Positions 1 to 9,134 of a stretch of 64,000 nt of DNA are shown here, in pieces. The DNA comes from Vibrio algarum (GTDB taxonomy: Bacteria; Pseudomonadota; Gammaproteobacteria; Enterobacterales; Vibrionaceae). Position numbers and translations under genes: made by a program. Numbering within the stretch: the first letter of the stretch is position 1; the number at the start of each line of letters is the position of its first letter. Location: assembly GCF_028204155.1 (NCBI RefSeq), contig NZ_JAQLOI010000001.1:2108001-2172000 (forward strand), in the 5' to 3' direction. Below the pieces are notes generated by a model. The model worked only from the letters and a program-made list of their open reading frames with translations, was not told where the DNA came from and made no database searches.

Positions 1-1434
1 AGGGTCTTCTTTTTCAAAAAACTCGCTCCGCTTGTTCCCGGCCGAGTAGCAAATTTACGTGATGGCGATTTATTAAATAGGCTCGTTGCCGATGTCGACG
101 CAATGGATCATGTCTACCTTCGACTCTTAAGTCCGGTTGTTGTTAGTGCATTTGGTATAGCTACACTTACTCTTTTTCTAGCCTGGTTTGACTTTTCTTT
201 AGGTCTCATTTTAGGTTCGATATTATTGTCGTTACTCATTATCTGGCCTGTTGTCTTTTACAAACTAGGTAAACATAACGGGCAACAACTAACTACTCAT
301 AAATCTGATCTACGAGTTACATCGCTAGACTGGCTTCAAGGACACAGTGAATTAGTTTTATTTGGCGCAGAAGAACGCTATCGAAACGCAATTCTTGATA
401 CCCAAAAGAAATTGCTCGCCAATCAATACGTCAATGCCAATTTAACGGGGATGGCAAACGGATTACTGATGTTGGCTAACGGCTTAACACTGACTTTAAT
501 TCTATGGCTAGCTGCCGATGGCGTTGGCGGTAATCCACCAGACCCTATGGTCGCCCTATTTGCTTTTGCTACGATGGCTAGCTTCGAAATGCTTATGCCA
601 ATAGCGGGAGCGTTTCAATATTTAGGCCAAACTCTCACTTCTGCTAGACGATTAAACGAGATAATTCTTGCAGAACCCGAAGTTTGCTTCCCTGAGCACG
701 GATCGCTGAAGTCCGAAAATTACAATATACACTTTGATTCGGTAAGTTTTAGTTACGATGACACTAACTCAGCAGTAATCAAGGATTTCAACCTGCATGT
801 AGAAGCTGGTTCTCGCGTCGCTATTCTTGGTCAAACAGGATCAGGTAAATCAACGCTCATACAACTTCTTTGCCGTTATTGGGATACAAATAAAGGTTCG
901 ATTTCTATCGCTTCTACTGCACTGACCCAAATAAGCGAGGAAAACTTACGCAATACTATCTCAGTGGTAAGCCAACGCGTTGATATCTTAAATGGCACAT
1001 TAAAAGATAACCTAGCGATGGCAAAACCTGATGCTACTGATGATGAGCTGAAATCAGTACTAGTTAAGGTAGGTCTACAAACATTACTAGAAGATAAAGG
1101 AATCGACACTTGGTTAGGCGATGGAGGACGTCAACTTTCAGGCGGAGAAAAACGCCGTGTTGGTATTGCTAGAGCTATTTTGCATAATGCACCAATCATA
1201 CTTCTAGACGAGCCTACTGAAGGTTTAGACAAGAAAACAGAACGTCAGATAATGGACCTATTTAGTCAACACTTTGTAGGTAAGACCGTAATATTTATCA
1301 CCCACCGCTTGGTCGGTTTAGACTCTATGGACCAAATCTGCTTAATAGAAGATGGTTCTATTGCAGAGCAAGGTAGTCACGACGAACTGCTTGACTTAAA
1401 AGGGCGATATCATCGGTTACACCAAACGTTATAA
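1..1434 (+). CDS. cydC: CydC, ATP-binding/permease subunit of the CydDC exporter (5' truncated)
   Basis: The frame is open from the first base, so the N-terminal membrane part lies outside the window and about 477 codons are visible. CydDC is an inner-membrane ABC exporter of cysteine and glutathione needed for assembly of cytochrome bd and periplasmic redox balance. Several hydrophobic segments are followed by a complete nucleotide-binding domain: Walker A GQTGSGKST near 829-855, signature LSGGEKRRVGIARA, Walker B IILLDEPTEGLD and an H-loop ITHR. The opening residues (FFKKLAPLVPGRVANLRDGD) are typical of CydC. The partner cydD would be expected just to the left. A terminator follows at 1451. 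Identification is secure; the true start is not visible. Confidence 0.93.
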   Translation, partial: RVFFFKKLAPLVPGRVANLRDGDLLNRLVADVDAMDHVYLRLLSPVVVSAFGIATLTLFLAWFDFSLGLILGSILLSLLIIWPVVFYKLGKHNGQQLTTHKSDLRVTSLDWLQGHSELVLFGAEERYRNAILDTQKKLLANQYVNANLTGMANGLLMLANGLTLTLILWLAADGVGGNPPDPMVALFAFATMASFEMLMPIAGAFQYLGQTLTSARRLNEIILAEPEVCFPEHGSLKSENYNIHFDSVSFSYDDTNSAVIKDFNLHVEAGSRVAILGQTGSGKSTLIQLLCRYWDTNKGSISIASTALTQISEENLRNTISVVSQRVDILNGTLKDNLAMAKPDATDDELKSVLVKVGLQTLLEDKGIDTWLGDGGRQLSGGEKRRVGIARAILHNAPIILLDEPTEGLDKKTERQIMDLFSQHFVGKTVIFITHRLVGLDSMDQICLIEDGSIAEQGSHDELLDLKGRYHRLHQTL

Positions 1435-1450
1435 TTACGCTTTATAATAA

Positions 1451-1482
1451 AAAACCACTTCATAGTTTGAAGTGGTTTTTTT
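1451..1482. terminator. Bidirectional rho-independent terminator between cydC and serC
   Basis: A 12-bp perfect stem, AAAACCACTTCA paired with TGAAGTGGTTTT, has a 5-base loop and T-rich flanks on both strands. It sits between two convergent genes. Confidence 0.9.
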
Positions 1483-1494
1483 GTATCGGTTTAA

Positions 1495-2577
1495 TTACGC
1501 GAAATTTGCTTCAAATTGTTTCATAAAATCGACTAAGGCTTGAACACCTTCAAGTGGCATTGCATTGTAAATTGACGCTCGCATACCACCAACTGCACGA
1601 TGTCCTTTAAGTGCCTTTAATCCAGCAGCATCAGCAAGTTCCAAAAATTTAGCATCCAGTTCTGGTTTCGCTAGTTGAAATGGTACATTCATCAGTGAAC
1701 GGTTATTAGAGTGAACAGAATTACTGTAAAAGTCTGAATCATCAATTGTGCTATAGAGCAATGCGGCTTTCTCTTGATTGATCTTTTCTATAGCGTCTAC
1801 ACCCCCCATCTCTTTTAGCCATTTAAATACTAATCCAGATAAATACCAGGCATAGGTCGGCGGTGTATTGTACATTGAATCTTTAGCGGCAAGCACTTTA
1901 TAGTTAAGCACGCTAGGTAAAATATCCATTGCTAAATCAAGTAAATCATCACGGACAATAGCAATACAAATACCTGCAGGCCCAACGTTTTTTTGAGCTC
2001 CAGCATAAATAACACCGTACTTAGAAACATCAATATTACGAGACAAAATCGTAGACGACATGTCTGCCACAATAGGCTTGTCAGTTATAGGTAGCTCATT
2101 AATTTCTATGCCATCTATGGTTTCATTTGGGCAAAAGTGAACATATGCGGCTTCGTCTGCCATTATCCACTCACTAGCAGGTAAGATAGCGACCTTTCCA
2201 TCCACTGTGGTTTTTGCATCAAAAACGTCGGGTTGACAGTATTTAATTGCTTCATTAATTGCACTTTCTGCCCAATAACCACCGTCTATGTAAGTGGCAA
2301 CTTTTGATTTTCCAAGTAAGTTCATTGGTACAGCAGAGAACTGAGCTCGAGCCCCACCCTGACAAAATAACACCTTATAATTATCAGGAATACTCAACAA
2401 ATCTCTTAGATCTTGCTCAGCTTCGTCCGCTACCTTGATAAATTCTTTACTACGGTGACTGATTTCCATTACCGATGTACCAAGTCCATTCCAGTCAACA
2501 AGTTCGGATTGCGCTTTACGCATTACTGCTTTTGGCAAAGCCGCTGGTCCTGCACTGAAATTGTAGATCGTTCCCAT
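1495..2577 (-). CDS. serC: Phosphoserine aminotransferase SerC
   Basis: PLP-dependent enzyme that converts 3-phosphohydroxypyruvate plus glutamate to phosphoserine (serine synthesis) and acts on the 4-phosphohydroxythreonine intermediate of pyridoxine synthesis. The 360-residue product starts MGTIYNFSAGPAALP, the family's conserved N-terminus, and contains the PLP-lysine motif GAQKN and the C-terminal GHRAVGGMRASIYNA. An in-frame extension of 27 residues to 2658 exists, but it is not family-like, and AGGAG lies upstream of the ATG at 2577, so 2577 is chosen. It converges with cydC across a shared terminator. Confidence 0.96.
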   Translation of the reverse strand: MGTIYNFSAGPAALPKAVMRKAQSELVDWNGLGTSVMEISHRSKEFIKVADEAEQDLRDLLSIPDNYKVLFCQGGARAQFSAVPMNLLGKSKVATYIDGGYWAESAINEAIKYCQPDVFDAKTTVDGKVAILPASEWIMADEAAYVHFCPNETIDGIEINELPITDKPIVADMSSTILSRNIDVSKYGVIYAGAQKNVGPAGICIAIVRDDLLDLAMDILPSVLNYKVLAAKDSMYNTPPTYAWYLSGLVFKWLKEMGGVDAIEKINQEKAALLYSTIDDSDFYSNSVHSNNRSLMNVPFQLAKPELDAKFLELADAAGLKALKGHRAVGGMRASIYNAMPLEGVQALVDFMKQFEANFA

Positions 2578-2656
2578 GATGTTTCTTGCTCCTGCATAAT
2601 CTGATTTTTGTGAACTAGCACCAGTAATACCACGTTTTACACAACAGAAAAAGCAC

Positions 2657-2684
2657 AAAAAAGAGGTCTAATGACCTCTTTTAA
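2657..2684 (-). terminator. Rho-independent terminator after the DUF945 gene
   Basis: Stem AAAAGAGGTC / GACCTCTTTT around a TAAT loop, just 3' of the minus-strand DUF945 gene. It separates that gene from serC, which is on the same strand. Confidence 0.8.
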
Positions 2685-2721
2685 ATCAAAGCAAAGATTT
2701 TCTAAAATCTCAGCAGTTTCA

Positions 2722-3981
2722 TCACATCATCATAGACATAAACATAGCAACCAACGGAATTTTTTGTCCGCTTGCAAACTCTAGGTTACCGTCCGAAATT
2801 GTTGCATCTATTGTGTAACCATCGTCGGTAGGCTGCATGATTTCCATAATCACCATTTCATCAATTCCTTCTTGAAGATAAGGATAAGTTTCTACTAAGC
2901 CATTCGATACATAGGAATTTAGATTGCCGGTTAAAACTGTAATCACTTTGCTAAAATCTTGAGACACACCGGTAGTTCCTTGTGGGACTTCCAATAACCA
3001 TTTAGACGTAAATTGACCTGCTCCCAACGTTAAATCTAGATTATTTAAGGCAATTTGGAATCCTTGGTTAAATAATTTATCAATTAGTGGTAGAGATTGA
3101 CCAAGTACCGTTTCATCTACAGTAGGATTAGATTGATACAATCCAACCAATCCCTCAAATGCAACTTTATCTAAATGACCTATCGAAAAATCAACATTTA
3201 GGTTATTCAACTCACCATCACTGGTAACAACATTCCCCGCTTTAACGATATGGTTTGTATCTAATCTCTCTCCAGTTTCATTGGTTGAAGAGCTAAACTT
3301 ATAACTAAAATCTGTCGCACTGGTATGTACGCTGCCATCAGGAGATAACATGGCCGAATCCGTAATATTTACCTGCTGTTCACCATGCCAAAAACCATTT
3401 ACTTTTTTTCCTTTAGCGTAACCGGTGATCGATGACACATTAATACTTTCGCCAGTATCAAAATGCACCTGTAGTGCCGGGAATTTAAACTCAAGATCTA
3501 GCTCACCTAATACGGTCGCACTCCCTGATATTTGAGAAGCCGCTAAGTACAAAGAAGTGCCGGAAGAGTCAGGAACGTCATAATTAACATTCTCAATATT
3601 TAAAGCAAACTCAGTATTACCATTCAGCTGCGTGATAGTGGTTAACGTTGCCGGTAATTCGTCGAAATCAATCAGATTGGTATCCGTGGCAACACGAATG
3701 AGACCGTGTTTTATATTATGCTTAAGTGTGAATTCTGTCGGTAAGCCATCAAGCAAAAATTGCTCTTTGAGAGCCGGGTCTTTGATTATGTACTTAGTGG
3801 ATGCGACAGCGGACAGATAACCTCTATCATAATTGACCACCTCTGCTGACAATTCACTACTATTTAGTGAACCAATTGCATCTTTCAATACATTTTGAGC
3901 TATCTGGCCGACCGCTAGAGGCCAACAGGCGACCAAGACTAATGCGCCACCTATTGCTCCATATTTCTTCAACTGTTGCAT
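2722..3981 (-). CDS. DUF945 (YdgA) family protein
   Basis: A 419-residue protein of the YdgA/DUF945 family, which is membrane-anchored and envelope-located with no settled biochemical role. One N-terminal hydrophobic segment (residues about 8-28) could be a signal anchor. It is followed by the family motif VNYDRGYLSA and a long beta-rich domain of repeated amphipathic strands. It is a single gene with its own terminator, upstream of serC in the same orientation. The family call rests on the N-terminal motif and the overall pattern; function is unknown. Confidence 0.8.
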   Translation of the reverse strand: MQQLKKYGAIGGALVLVACWPLAVGQIAQNVLKDAIGSLNSSELSAEVVNYDRGYLSAVASTKYIIKDPALKEQFLLDGLPTEFTLKHNIKHGLIRVATDTNLIDFDELPATLTTITQLNGNTEFALNIENVNYDVPDSSGTSLYLAASQISGSATVLGELDLEFKFPALQVHFDTGESINVSSITGYAKGKKVNGFWHGEQQVNITDSAMLSPDGSVHTSATDFSYKFSSSTNETGERLDTNHIVKAGNVVTSDGELNNLNVDFSIGHLDKVAFEGLVGLYQSNPTVDETVLGQSLPLIDKLFNQGFQIALNNLDLTLGAGQFTSKWLLEVPQGTTGVSQDFSKVITVLTGNLNSYVSNGLVETYPYLQEGIDEMVIMEIMQPTDDGYTIDATISDGNLEFASGQKIPLVAMFMSMMM

Positions 3982-4153
3982 GTTTTCACTTTTAATGGTT
4001 TTTAAAACATTTAGTCTAACTTACTTAACAATAAGTTAAAACCTTGAGTTAAATCAGGGTTTTCAATTGTTGCTCGCTAAGAATTTTACTCACCTCTCAT
4101 CTCGAACAGTAGAAAGTTGTTACATTAGAAAATAAAATGTTAATGAGGTGACT

Positions 4154-6115
4154 GTGACTCCATACGTATTGCTCTACTTAGATAATGACCCTATATCTGT
4201 AGAAATGTTGAGAACTGAATTAGCCTCGCTCTCTACGCATTTCGATATCTGCTGTGTAGACTGCCCTGCAGAAGCACAACAAACATTAGAATTTATCCAA
4301 GAAAGAGGTCAATTTGTTGCAATGGCTATTGCTGCTTCAAGTCAATCTTTTGATGCAGCCGATTTTCTCGTCCAATTAGACCGGTTAGAACATACCCAAG
4401 ATGCACGTAAGGTTCTGGTTAGCGATGGTGAAGATATTGAAACCATTCTTTTAGCCGTAAATGAAGGACGCTTAGATCATTGCCTCACTAAACCACTTAA
4501 AAAAGATGCCATCCTAGAAACAGCACAAAAAGAACTTACAACTTTTATACTAGGAATCCCTTCAGAAAACTGGCTTCATTACAGCACTGTATTGGATCAG
4601 TCCCGAATCTTAAGTGCCCATATAGAGAATAAGCTCGACTCATACCGCTCTGGTTTCATCCATGATTTCCATCGGTTAAGTGACTCTTATCTTGCTGATC
4701 AGTTTATTGGCGAACTATTGAAGTTATTCGCTGAAAAAGATGATTCTCGTGCATGCCGAACTTATTCTCCAGACCATTTATTAACCGTAGAAGGAGAACC
4801 AAATAAGTTCCTATGGTTCATCGTCGAAGGTGAAGTAGCTCTGTATAAAGCCGATGACCTTGCAATACAAAGAGAGGTTGTACGACATTCTAAAGGCAGC
4901 CTAGTCGGAGGAATGTCCTTTGTTACCGGTGAGTTATCGTTTTCAACGGCTATCACTTTAACGACCACAAAAGTAATCAAATTAGACAAAGATGTGTTTT
5001 CTGAAGTATTACATTCTAATAGTGAGTTACTGCCTCTATTTACCAACATCTTGCTTCGACATTTCAACAGGCGATTACAAAGAAGTATCAGTACAAAACT
5101 AGAATTGCAACGAACGTACGAGTCATTAGAAACGGCGCATCAACAGTTAATTGAAAGAGAAAAAATGGCGATGCTCGGTCAACTGGTTGCAGGCGTAGCA
5201 CACGAGCTCAACAACCCAATAGCTGCAATACTTCGCGGTGCAGATACCCTAACATCTAAGATTGATGAACTGATACATTCTCCCCTACCAACGTCCCATC
5301 AGGAGCTTGGTGCCAACATATTGCGCGACTCCATGCAGTCTCGCCCAATGTCAACATCAGAAGTAAGACAACAAACCAAAAGTATTCTTGGCGCTATCGG
5401 TGATAAGCAACTGGCTAAAAAGGTTGTTCAGCTTAACTTGCATCAAGACTTAACTGAAATATTACAATTGGGTAAAGAGAGCAAAGATTTAGCGGGTACC
5501 GTTGCAGGGTTAGAAAAGTATTATGTCACCGGCTCGACACTTCGTTCCATTCAGGTATGCGCGAAACGTATAGCAGATATGGTTAAAAGCTTAAAGGGCT
5601 ATGCAAGACAAGATAATGAAATCATGCATGTGGTTGACATTCATGAAGGTATTGAGGACACATTAGTCATTTTCGAAAATAGATTAAAACGACATACCGT
5701 TATTAAAGAATATCAGGACTTACCTAACATTCTCTGTTTAACCAATGCGATGCAACAAGTTTGGACCAACCTAGTATCAAATGCTATTGATGCCTTTCCC
5801 GACAATGGTTGCCTTAAGATATCCTCTGAACAAGAAATCAAAGACGATTTGTTGTATGCCAAGTTGACCTTCGAAGATAATGGTCACGGTATTCCTAAAG
5901 AGCAACAAGATAAAATATTTGAATTAAATTATACGACTAAAAAAGAAGGCAACTTTGGTCTCGGCATTGGGCTTTCTGTTTGTCATCAGATTTTAGCTCA
6001 GCATGGCGGCTGGATAGAGGTTGAATCTAGCCCGAACGAATACACTAAAATGATTGTATGGTTACCGTTTCAACCTGCAAATACTGTAGTGAATACTGAT
6101 AAGGAAATACGATGA
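4154..6115 (+). CDS. Sensor histidine kinase: degenerate receiver, cNMP-binding-like domain, kinase core
   Basis: About 653 residues. Domains in order: a receiver-like domain (about 3-125) whose phospho-acceptor strand reads AMAIAASS and lacks the usual Asp; a cyclic-nucleotide-binding-like beta-roll (about 190-300, IVEGEVALYK...GSLVGGMSF); a coiled linker; an H-box VAHELNNP with the phospho-His near residue 350; and an ATPase domain with N-box (VWTNLVSNAIDA), G1 (EDNGHGIP) and G2 (GLGIGLS). No membrane segment is seen, so it is probably cytoplasmic. The stop overlaps the start of the next gene by 4 bp (ATGA), indicating co-translation with its response regulator. GTG at 4154 is preferred because GAGGTG lies just upstream; GTG at 4148 is the alternative. 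The ligand is unknown. Confidence 0.85.
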   Translation: MTPYVLLYLDNDPISVEMLRTELASLSTHFDICCVDCPAEAQQTLEFIQERGQFVAMAIAASSQSFDAADFLVQLDRLEHTQDARKVLVSDGEDIETILLAVNEGRLDHCLTKPLKKDAILETAQKELTTFILGIPSENWLHYSTVLDQSRILSAHIENKLDSYRSGFIHDFHRLSDSYLADQFIGELLKLFAEKDDSRACRTYSPDHLLTVEGEPNKFLWFIVEGEVALYKADDLAIQREVVRHSKGSLVGGMSFVTGELSFSTAITLTTTKVIKLDKDVFSEVLHSNSELLPLFTNILLRHFNRRLQRSISTKLELQRTYESLETAHQQLIEREKMAMLGQLVAGVAHELNNPIAAILRGADTLTSKIDELIHSPLPTSHQELGANILRDSMQSRPMSTSEVRQQTKSILGAIGDKQLAKKVVQLNLHQDLTEILQLGKESKDLAGTVAGLEKYYVTGSTLRSIQVCAKRIADMVKSLKGYARQDNEIMHVVDIHEGIEDTLVIFENRLKRHTVIKEYQDLPNILCLTNAMQQVWTNLVSNAIDAFPDNGCLKISSEQEIKDDLLYAKLTFEDNGHGIPKEQQDKIFELNYTTKKEGNFGLGIGLSVCHQILAQHGGWIEVESSPNEYTKMIVWLPFQPANTVVNTDKEIR

Positions 6116-6609
6116 ATAAATATCTCATTCTCTGTGTAGATGATGAACGCGAAGTATTAGATAGCGTAGTACAGGACCTATCCCAGTTTGAAGATGATTT
6201 TATTATTGAAGGGGCGGAGTCCGTAGCAGAAGCAAAAGAAGTAATACAAGAACATGCTGAGGAAGAGATTAAACTGGCTTTAATTCTGTGTGACCACATA
6301 ATGCCAGAACAGACGGGTATTAGTTTTTTAATCGAATTAAACGAAGCCAAGGAAACCAAAGCAGCGAGAAAACTCTTGCTTACCGGGCAAGCCGATCTAG
6401 AAGCAACGGTAGAAGCGGTAAATAGCGCAAGCTTAGATTTTTACATTGCTAAACCATGGCATGGAAGCGAACTTGTCGATACTTTGACGCAACAATTAAC
6501 CCAATACATGATCGAAAACGAGCCAGATCTAATGCCTTGGGGGCGAATACTCGATACAGAGAAAATATTTAATGCAATAGCAGACAAACGCAGTCAATTT
6601 GGTGAATAG
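6112..6609 (+). CDS. Response regulator, receiver domain with short C-terminal tail
   Basis: A 165-residue protein with one CheY-like receiver: acidic pair D10/D11, phospho-acceptor D61 in LILCDHIMPEQTG, the conserved Thr in LLLTGQ and Lys in IAKPW. The remaining ~40 residues are not a recognised DNA-binding or enzymatic domain, so output may be by protein interaction or phosphotransfer. It is translationally coupled (4-bp overlap) to the histidine kinase and is its probable partner. The RpfG/HD-GYP type of receiver (CVDDE...LTGQ) is the closest family resemblance, but no HD domain follows. Confidence 0.88.
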   Translation: MNKYLILCVDDEREVLDSVVQDLSQFEDDFIIEGAESVAEAKEVIQEHAEEEIKLALILCDHIMPEQTGISFLIELNEAKETKAARKLLLTGQADLEATVEAVNSASLDFYIAKPWHGSELVDTLTQQLTQYMIENEPDLMPWGRILDTEKIFNAIADKRSQFGE

Positions 6610-6657
6610 ATATCACACTTTAATTAGTTTTATGACTGGTTAATCATCATGCTATGT

Positions 6658-6716
6658 AAAATGGCATATTAATTGATTGCTTTTCAAGCAAGTATAGCGA
6701 TATCGCCATTTTTTTG
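6658..6716 (+). terminator. Long structured terminator after the two-component pair
   Basis: AAAATGGC (6658-6665) pairs with GCCATTTT and runs into a T tract ending near 6715. An inner hairpin, TTGCTT / AAGCAA, lies inside the loop. It sits about 50 bp after the response regulator. Confidence 0.6.
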
Positions 6717-6810
6717 ATGACGTGACGGACTTAAAACTATATCGTTATGAAAATAGTAAAGTAATTTGCTAATCTCGAATTAACTTGATGGACATAGGTT
6801 TACTTAAATT

Positions 6811-7356
6811 ATGCGTAAAATACTTATCGTAGCAGGTCTTACACTTGCTTCTAGCTCTGCATTTGCAGCGACAGACCCAAACAGCCCTGCTGTAATGAGC
6901 AATTTTAACTACGACTATGTCGAAGCTCGTATCGGCATTGATCCAGTAACTTTTGGTGCAGCTTATAGCACATCGATCCATCCTAATGCACACGCTGTCG
7001 TGCGAGTTGATTCAGAATTTGAAAGTGATTATAACTTTGCTGCTGGTTTTGGTTTTCATGCGCCAGTTAATAACTGGGCAGACTTAACAGGTGAGATGCT
7101 TGTACGCGCCGTTGATACAAAGAAAACTAGTAGCGATTTAGGAATGGAAATTAACCTAGGCTTACGTCAGTGGATCGGTCCTCAATTAGAGCTTGGCGGT
7201 AAAATAGGTTACCTCGATATCAATGATGACAATGACATCATTGGTTCTGTTTACGCTCGTTTCCATTCAACCGAGCTATTTAGCATTGGTGTTGAAGGTA
7301 AAATCAATGACTTTTACGGCGATCAGTTAATGTTAACTACTCGCTTCAAAATGTAA
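6811..7356 (+). CDS. Small outer-membrane beta-barrel protein
   Basis: A 181-residue protein with a clear Sec signal peptide (MRKILIVAGLTLASSSAFA, cleaved after about residue 19). The mature part has alternating hydrophobic/polar strands and ends in an aromatic-containing strand (MLTTRFKM), as in 8-stranded outer-membrane barrels. Similar short porin-like proteins are common and mostly uncharacterised in vibrios. It is monocistronic, between two terminators. The surface role is unknown. Confidence 0.7.
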   Translation: MRKILIVAGLTLASSSAFAATDPNSPAVMSNFNYDYVEARIGIDPVTFGAAYSTSIHPNAHAVVRVDSEFESDYNFAAGFGFHAPVNNWADLTGEMLVRAVDTKKTSSDLGMEINLGLRQWIGPQLELGGKIGYLDINDDNDIIGSVYARFHSTELFSIGVEGKINDFYGDQLMLTTRFKM

Positions 7357-7379
7357 TAATCCCTTTAGTCGTTAACCAT

Positions 7380-7416
7380 AAAACCGAGGTGCTGATAGGG
7401 CAACTCGGTTTTTTTA
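7380..7416. terminator. Terminator between the barrel gene and the peptide ABC operon
   Basis: AAACCGAG / CTCGGTTT stem with a 15-base loop and a T6 tail on the plus strand. The last codons of the convergent ABC operon lie just beyond it. Confidence 0.75.
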
Positions 7417-8241
7417 TTCTTCTATCCTTCTATGTGGCTTGCGTTTTCTCTTGCTAGGATGAGAGACAGGAATTGCAGCAAGTAAGGTCTTAGTATATTC
7501 ATCTTTAGGTGATGAAAAGATCTCCGACACTGTCCCATACTCAACGACCTTACCGAAATACATCACCGCTACGCGATCAGATACATGCCTTACTACGGAT
7601 AAGTCGTGCGAAATAAAAATCATGGCTAAGTCCATTTCCTGTTGTAATTGAAGTAACAAATTCAATATCTGAGCTTGAACGGATACATCAAGCGCTGATA
7701 CTGACTCATCACAAATCAACAACTTAGGTTTAAGCGCAATAGCTCTTGCAATCCCTATTCTTTGACGCTGCCCTCCCGAGAACTCATGAGGATAACGGTT
7801 AATAGATTCCTTGGATAAACCGACTTTTGCTAATAGCTCTTCAACCCATTGCCGACGCTCTTCTTTTGAGCCTATTCCGTGGATGATAAATGGTTCTTCA
7901 ATAATCATTCCAACCGTATGCCTCTGATTTAATGATTCCAACGGATCTTGGAAAATAATTTGCATATCCTTGCGTAGGGGGCGCATCTGTTTTGTGCTGT
8001 AGCTCGTAATTTCTTCACCTTCGAAAAATATCTTACCCGCACTCGGTTTGTATAGTTTAAGTATTGAACGACCTAAGGTACTTTTACCACAACCAGATTC
8101 GCCAACCAGCCCTAAGGTCTCTCCTCTCGAAACATGAAGCGACACTCCATCCACGGCTTTTACAGTGTAACCTTTACGAAAAACACCACTACCAGAAGTA
8201 AAGTACTGTTTTAGGTTTTCTATCCGAATAACTTCTTGCAT
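7414..8241 (-). CDS. Peptide ABC transporter, second ATP-binding subunit (OppF/DppF-like)
   Basis: About 275 residues forming a complete ABC ATPase of the oligopeptide/dipeptide class: Walker A GESGCGKST, Q-loop FQDPLESLNQR, signature FSGGQRQRIGIARAI, Walker B LLICDESVSALD and H-loop FISHDLSVV. The Q-loop text and the C-terminal LLAAIPVSHP are typical of the OppF/DppF/YejF C-terminal half. ATG at 8241 is preferred over GTG at 8250, where no spacing remains for a ribosome-binding site. It is the last gene of the five-gene operon, 11 bp after the first ATPase. E. coli YejF carries both ATPases on one chain; here they are separate. Confidence 0.9.
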   Translation of the reverse strand: MQEVIRIENLKQYFTSGSGVFRKGYTVKAVDGVSLHVSRGETLGLVGESGCGKSTLGRSILKLYKPSAGKIFFEGEEITSYSTKQMRPLRKDMQIIFQDPLESLNQRHTVGMIIEEPFIIHGIGSKEERRQWVEELLAKVGLSKESINRYPHEFSGGQRQRIGIARAIALKPKLLICDESVSALDVSVQAQILNLLLQLQQEMDLAMIFISHDLSVVRHVSDRVAVMYFGKVVEYGTVSEIFSSPKDEYTKTLLAAIPVSHPSKRKRKPHRRIEE

Positions 8242-8252
8242 ACATCCCACTC

Positions 8253-9101
8253 TTAATTATTGGGTAAAAAATCTACGTCGATCATCTGTTTAGGTGGATT
8301 ATCAAGATTTGGCATTAACCTAAGTAACTTCTTTGTGTATGGGTGTTTTGGCGAATCAAACAGATCAAAAACATCGGCTTGTTCAACTATTTTGCCTTCA
8401 TACATCACTGCGACATCATCGCAAATCTCGGCAACTACCCCAAGATCATGAGTGATAAATATCATCGCCATTCCTGTCTCTTCTTGGAGTTCATACATTA
8501 ATTCTAATATTGACGATTGTACCGTGACATCTAGCGCCGTCGTAGGTTCATCACAGATCAGAATATCTGGCTTACAAGCCAGTGCCATAGCTATCATCAC
8601 ACGCTGTCTCATTCCTCCAGACAGGTTATGAGGGTATTCATTTAACCTCTTTTCAGGTTCTGGAATTCTTACTTTGTTGAGCATATCGATAGACAGCTTA
8701 ATTCTCTGTTTTTTGTCTAATTCTTTTCTATGCAACTGAAGAACTTCATTTAATTGCGCTTTAATGGTTTGTACTGGGTTTAAAGCGGTCATGGGGTCTT
8801 GAAAAATAATCGAAATGTTATTTCCTCGCATCGCATACATTTGCTCTGGGGGAAGTTTTATTAAATCCGTACCTCTATACAAAATCTCCCCACGCGTAAC
8901 GTTCCCGTAAGGTTTTGGTAGCAGGCCTAAAATAGACATCGAGGTGACACTTTTACCACAACCTGATTCACCTACGAGGCCAAGCGTACGTCCTTTTCTA
9001 ACATCAAAATTCACACCATGAAGCACCTTTACGGTGCCATCGTCGGTGATAAATTCCGTTTCCAAATTTCGTACTTGTAAAATTATCTCGGCTTCTGCCA
9101 T
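8253..9101 (-). CDS. Peptide ABC transporter, first ATP-binding subunit (OppD/DppD-like)
   Basis: About 283 residues with Walker A GESGCGKSVT, Q-loop FQDPMTALNP, signature LSGGMRQRVMIAMAL, Walker B ILICDEPTTALDVT and H-loop FITHDLGVV. The C-terminal LFDSPKHPYTKKLL is the conserved DppD/OppD tail of nickel/peptide transporter ATPases. ATG at 9101 has GAGG nine bases upstream. It should pair with the second ATPase as a heterodimer energising the YejB/YejE-type permeases encoded upstream in the operon. Confidence 0.9.
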   Translation of the reverse strand: MAEAEIILQVRNLETEFITDDGTVKVLHGVNFDVRKGRTLGLVGESGCGKSVTSMSILGLLPKPYGNVTRGEILYRGTDLIKLPPEQMYAMRGNNISIIFQDPMTALNPVQTIKAQLNEVLQLHRKELDKKQRIKLSIDMLNKVRIPEPEKRLNEYPHNLSGGMRQRVMIAMALACKPDILICDEPTTALDVTVQSSILELMYELQEETGMAMIFITHDLGVVAEICDDVAVMYEGKIVEQADVFDLFDSPKHPYTKKLLRLMPNLDNPPKQMIDVDFLPNN

Positions 9102-9134
9102 CAATTTAACCTCTTATAGCGCAGCTCTGGTTTG

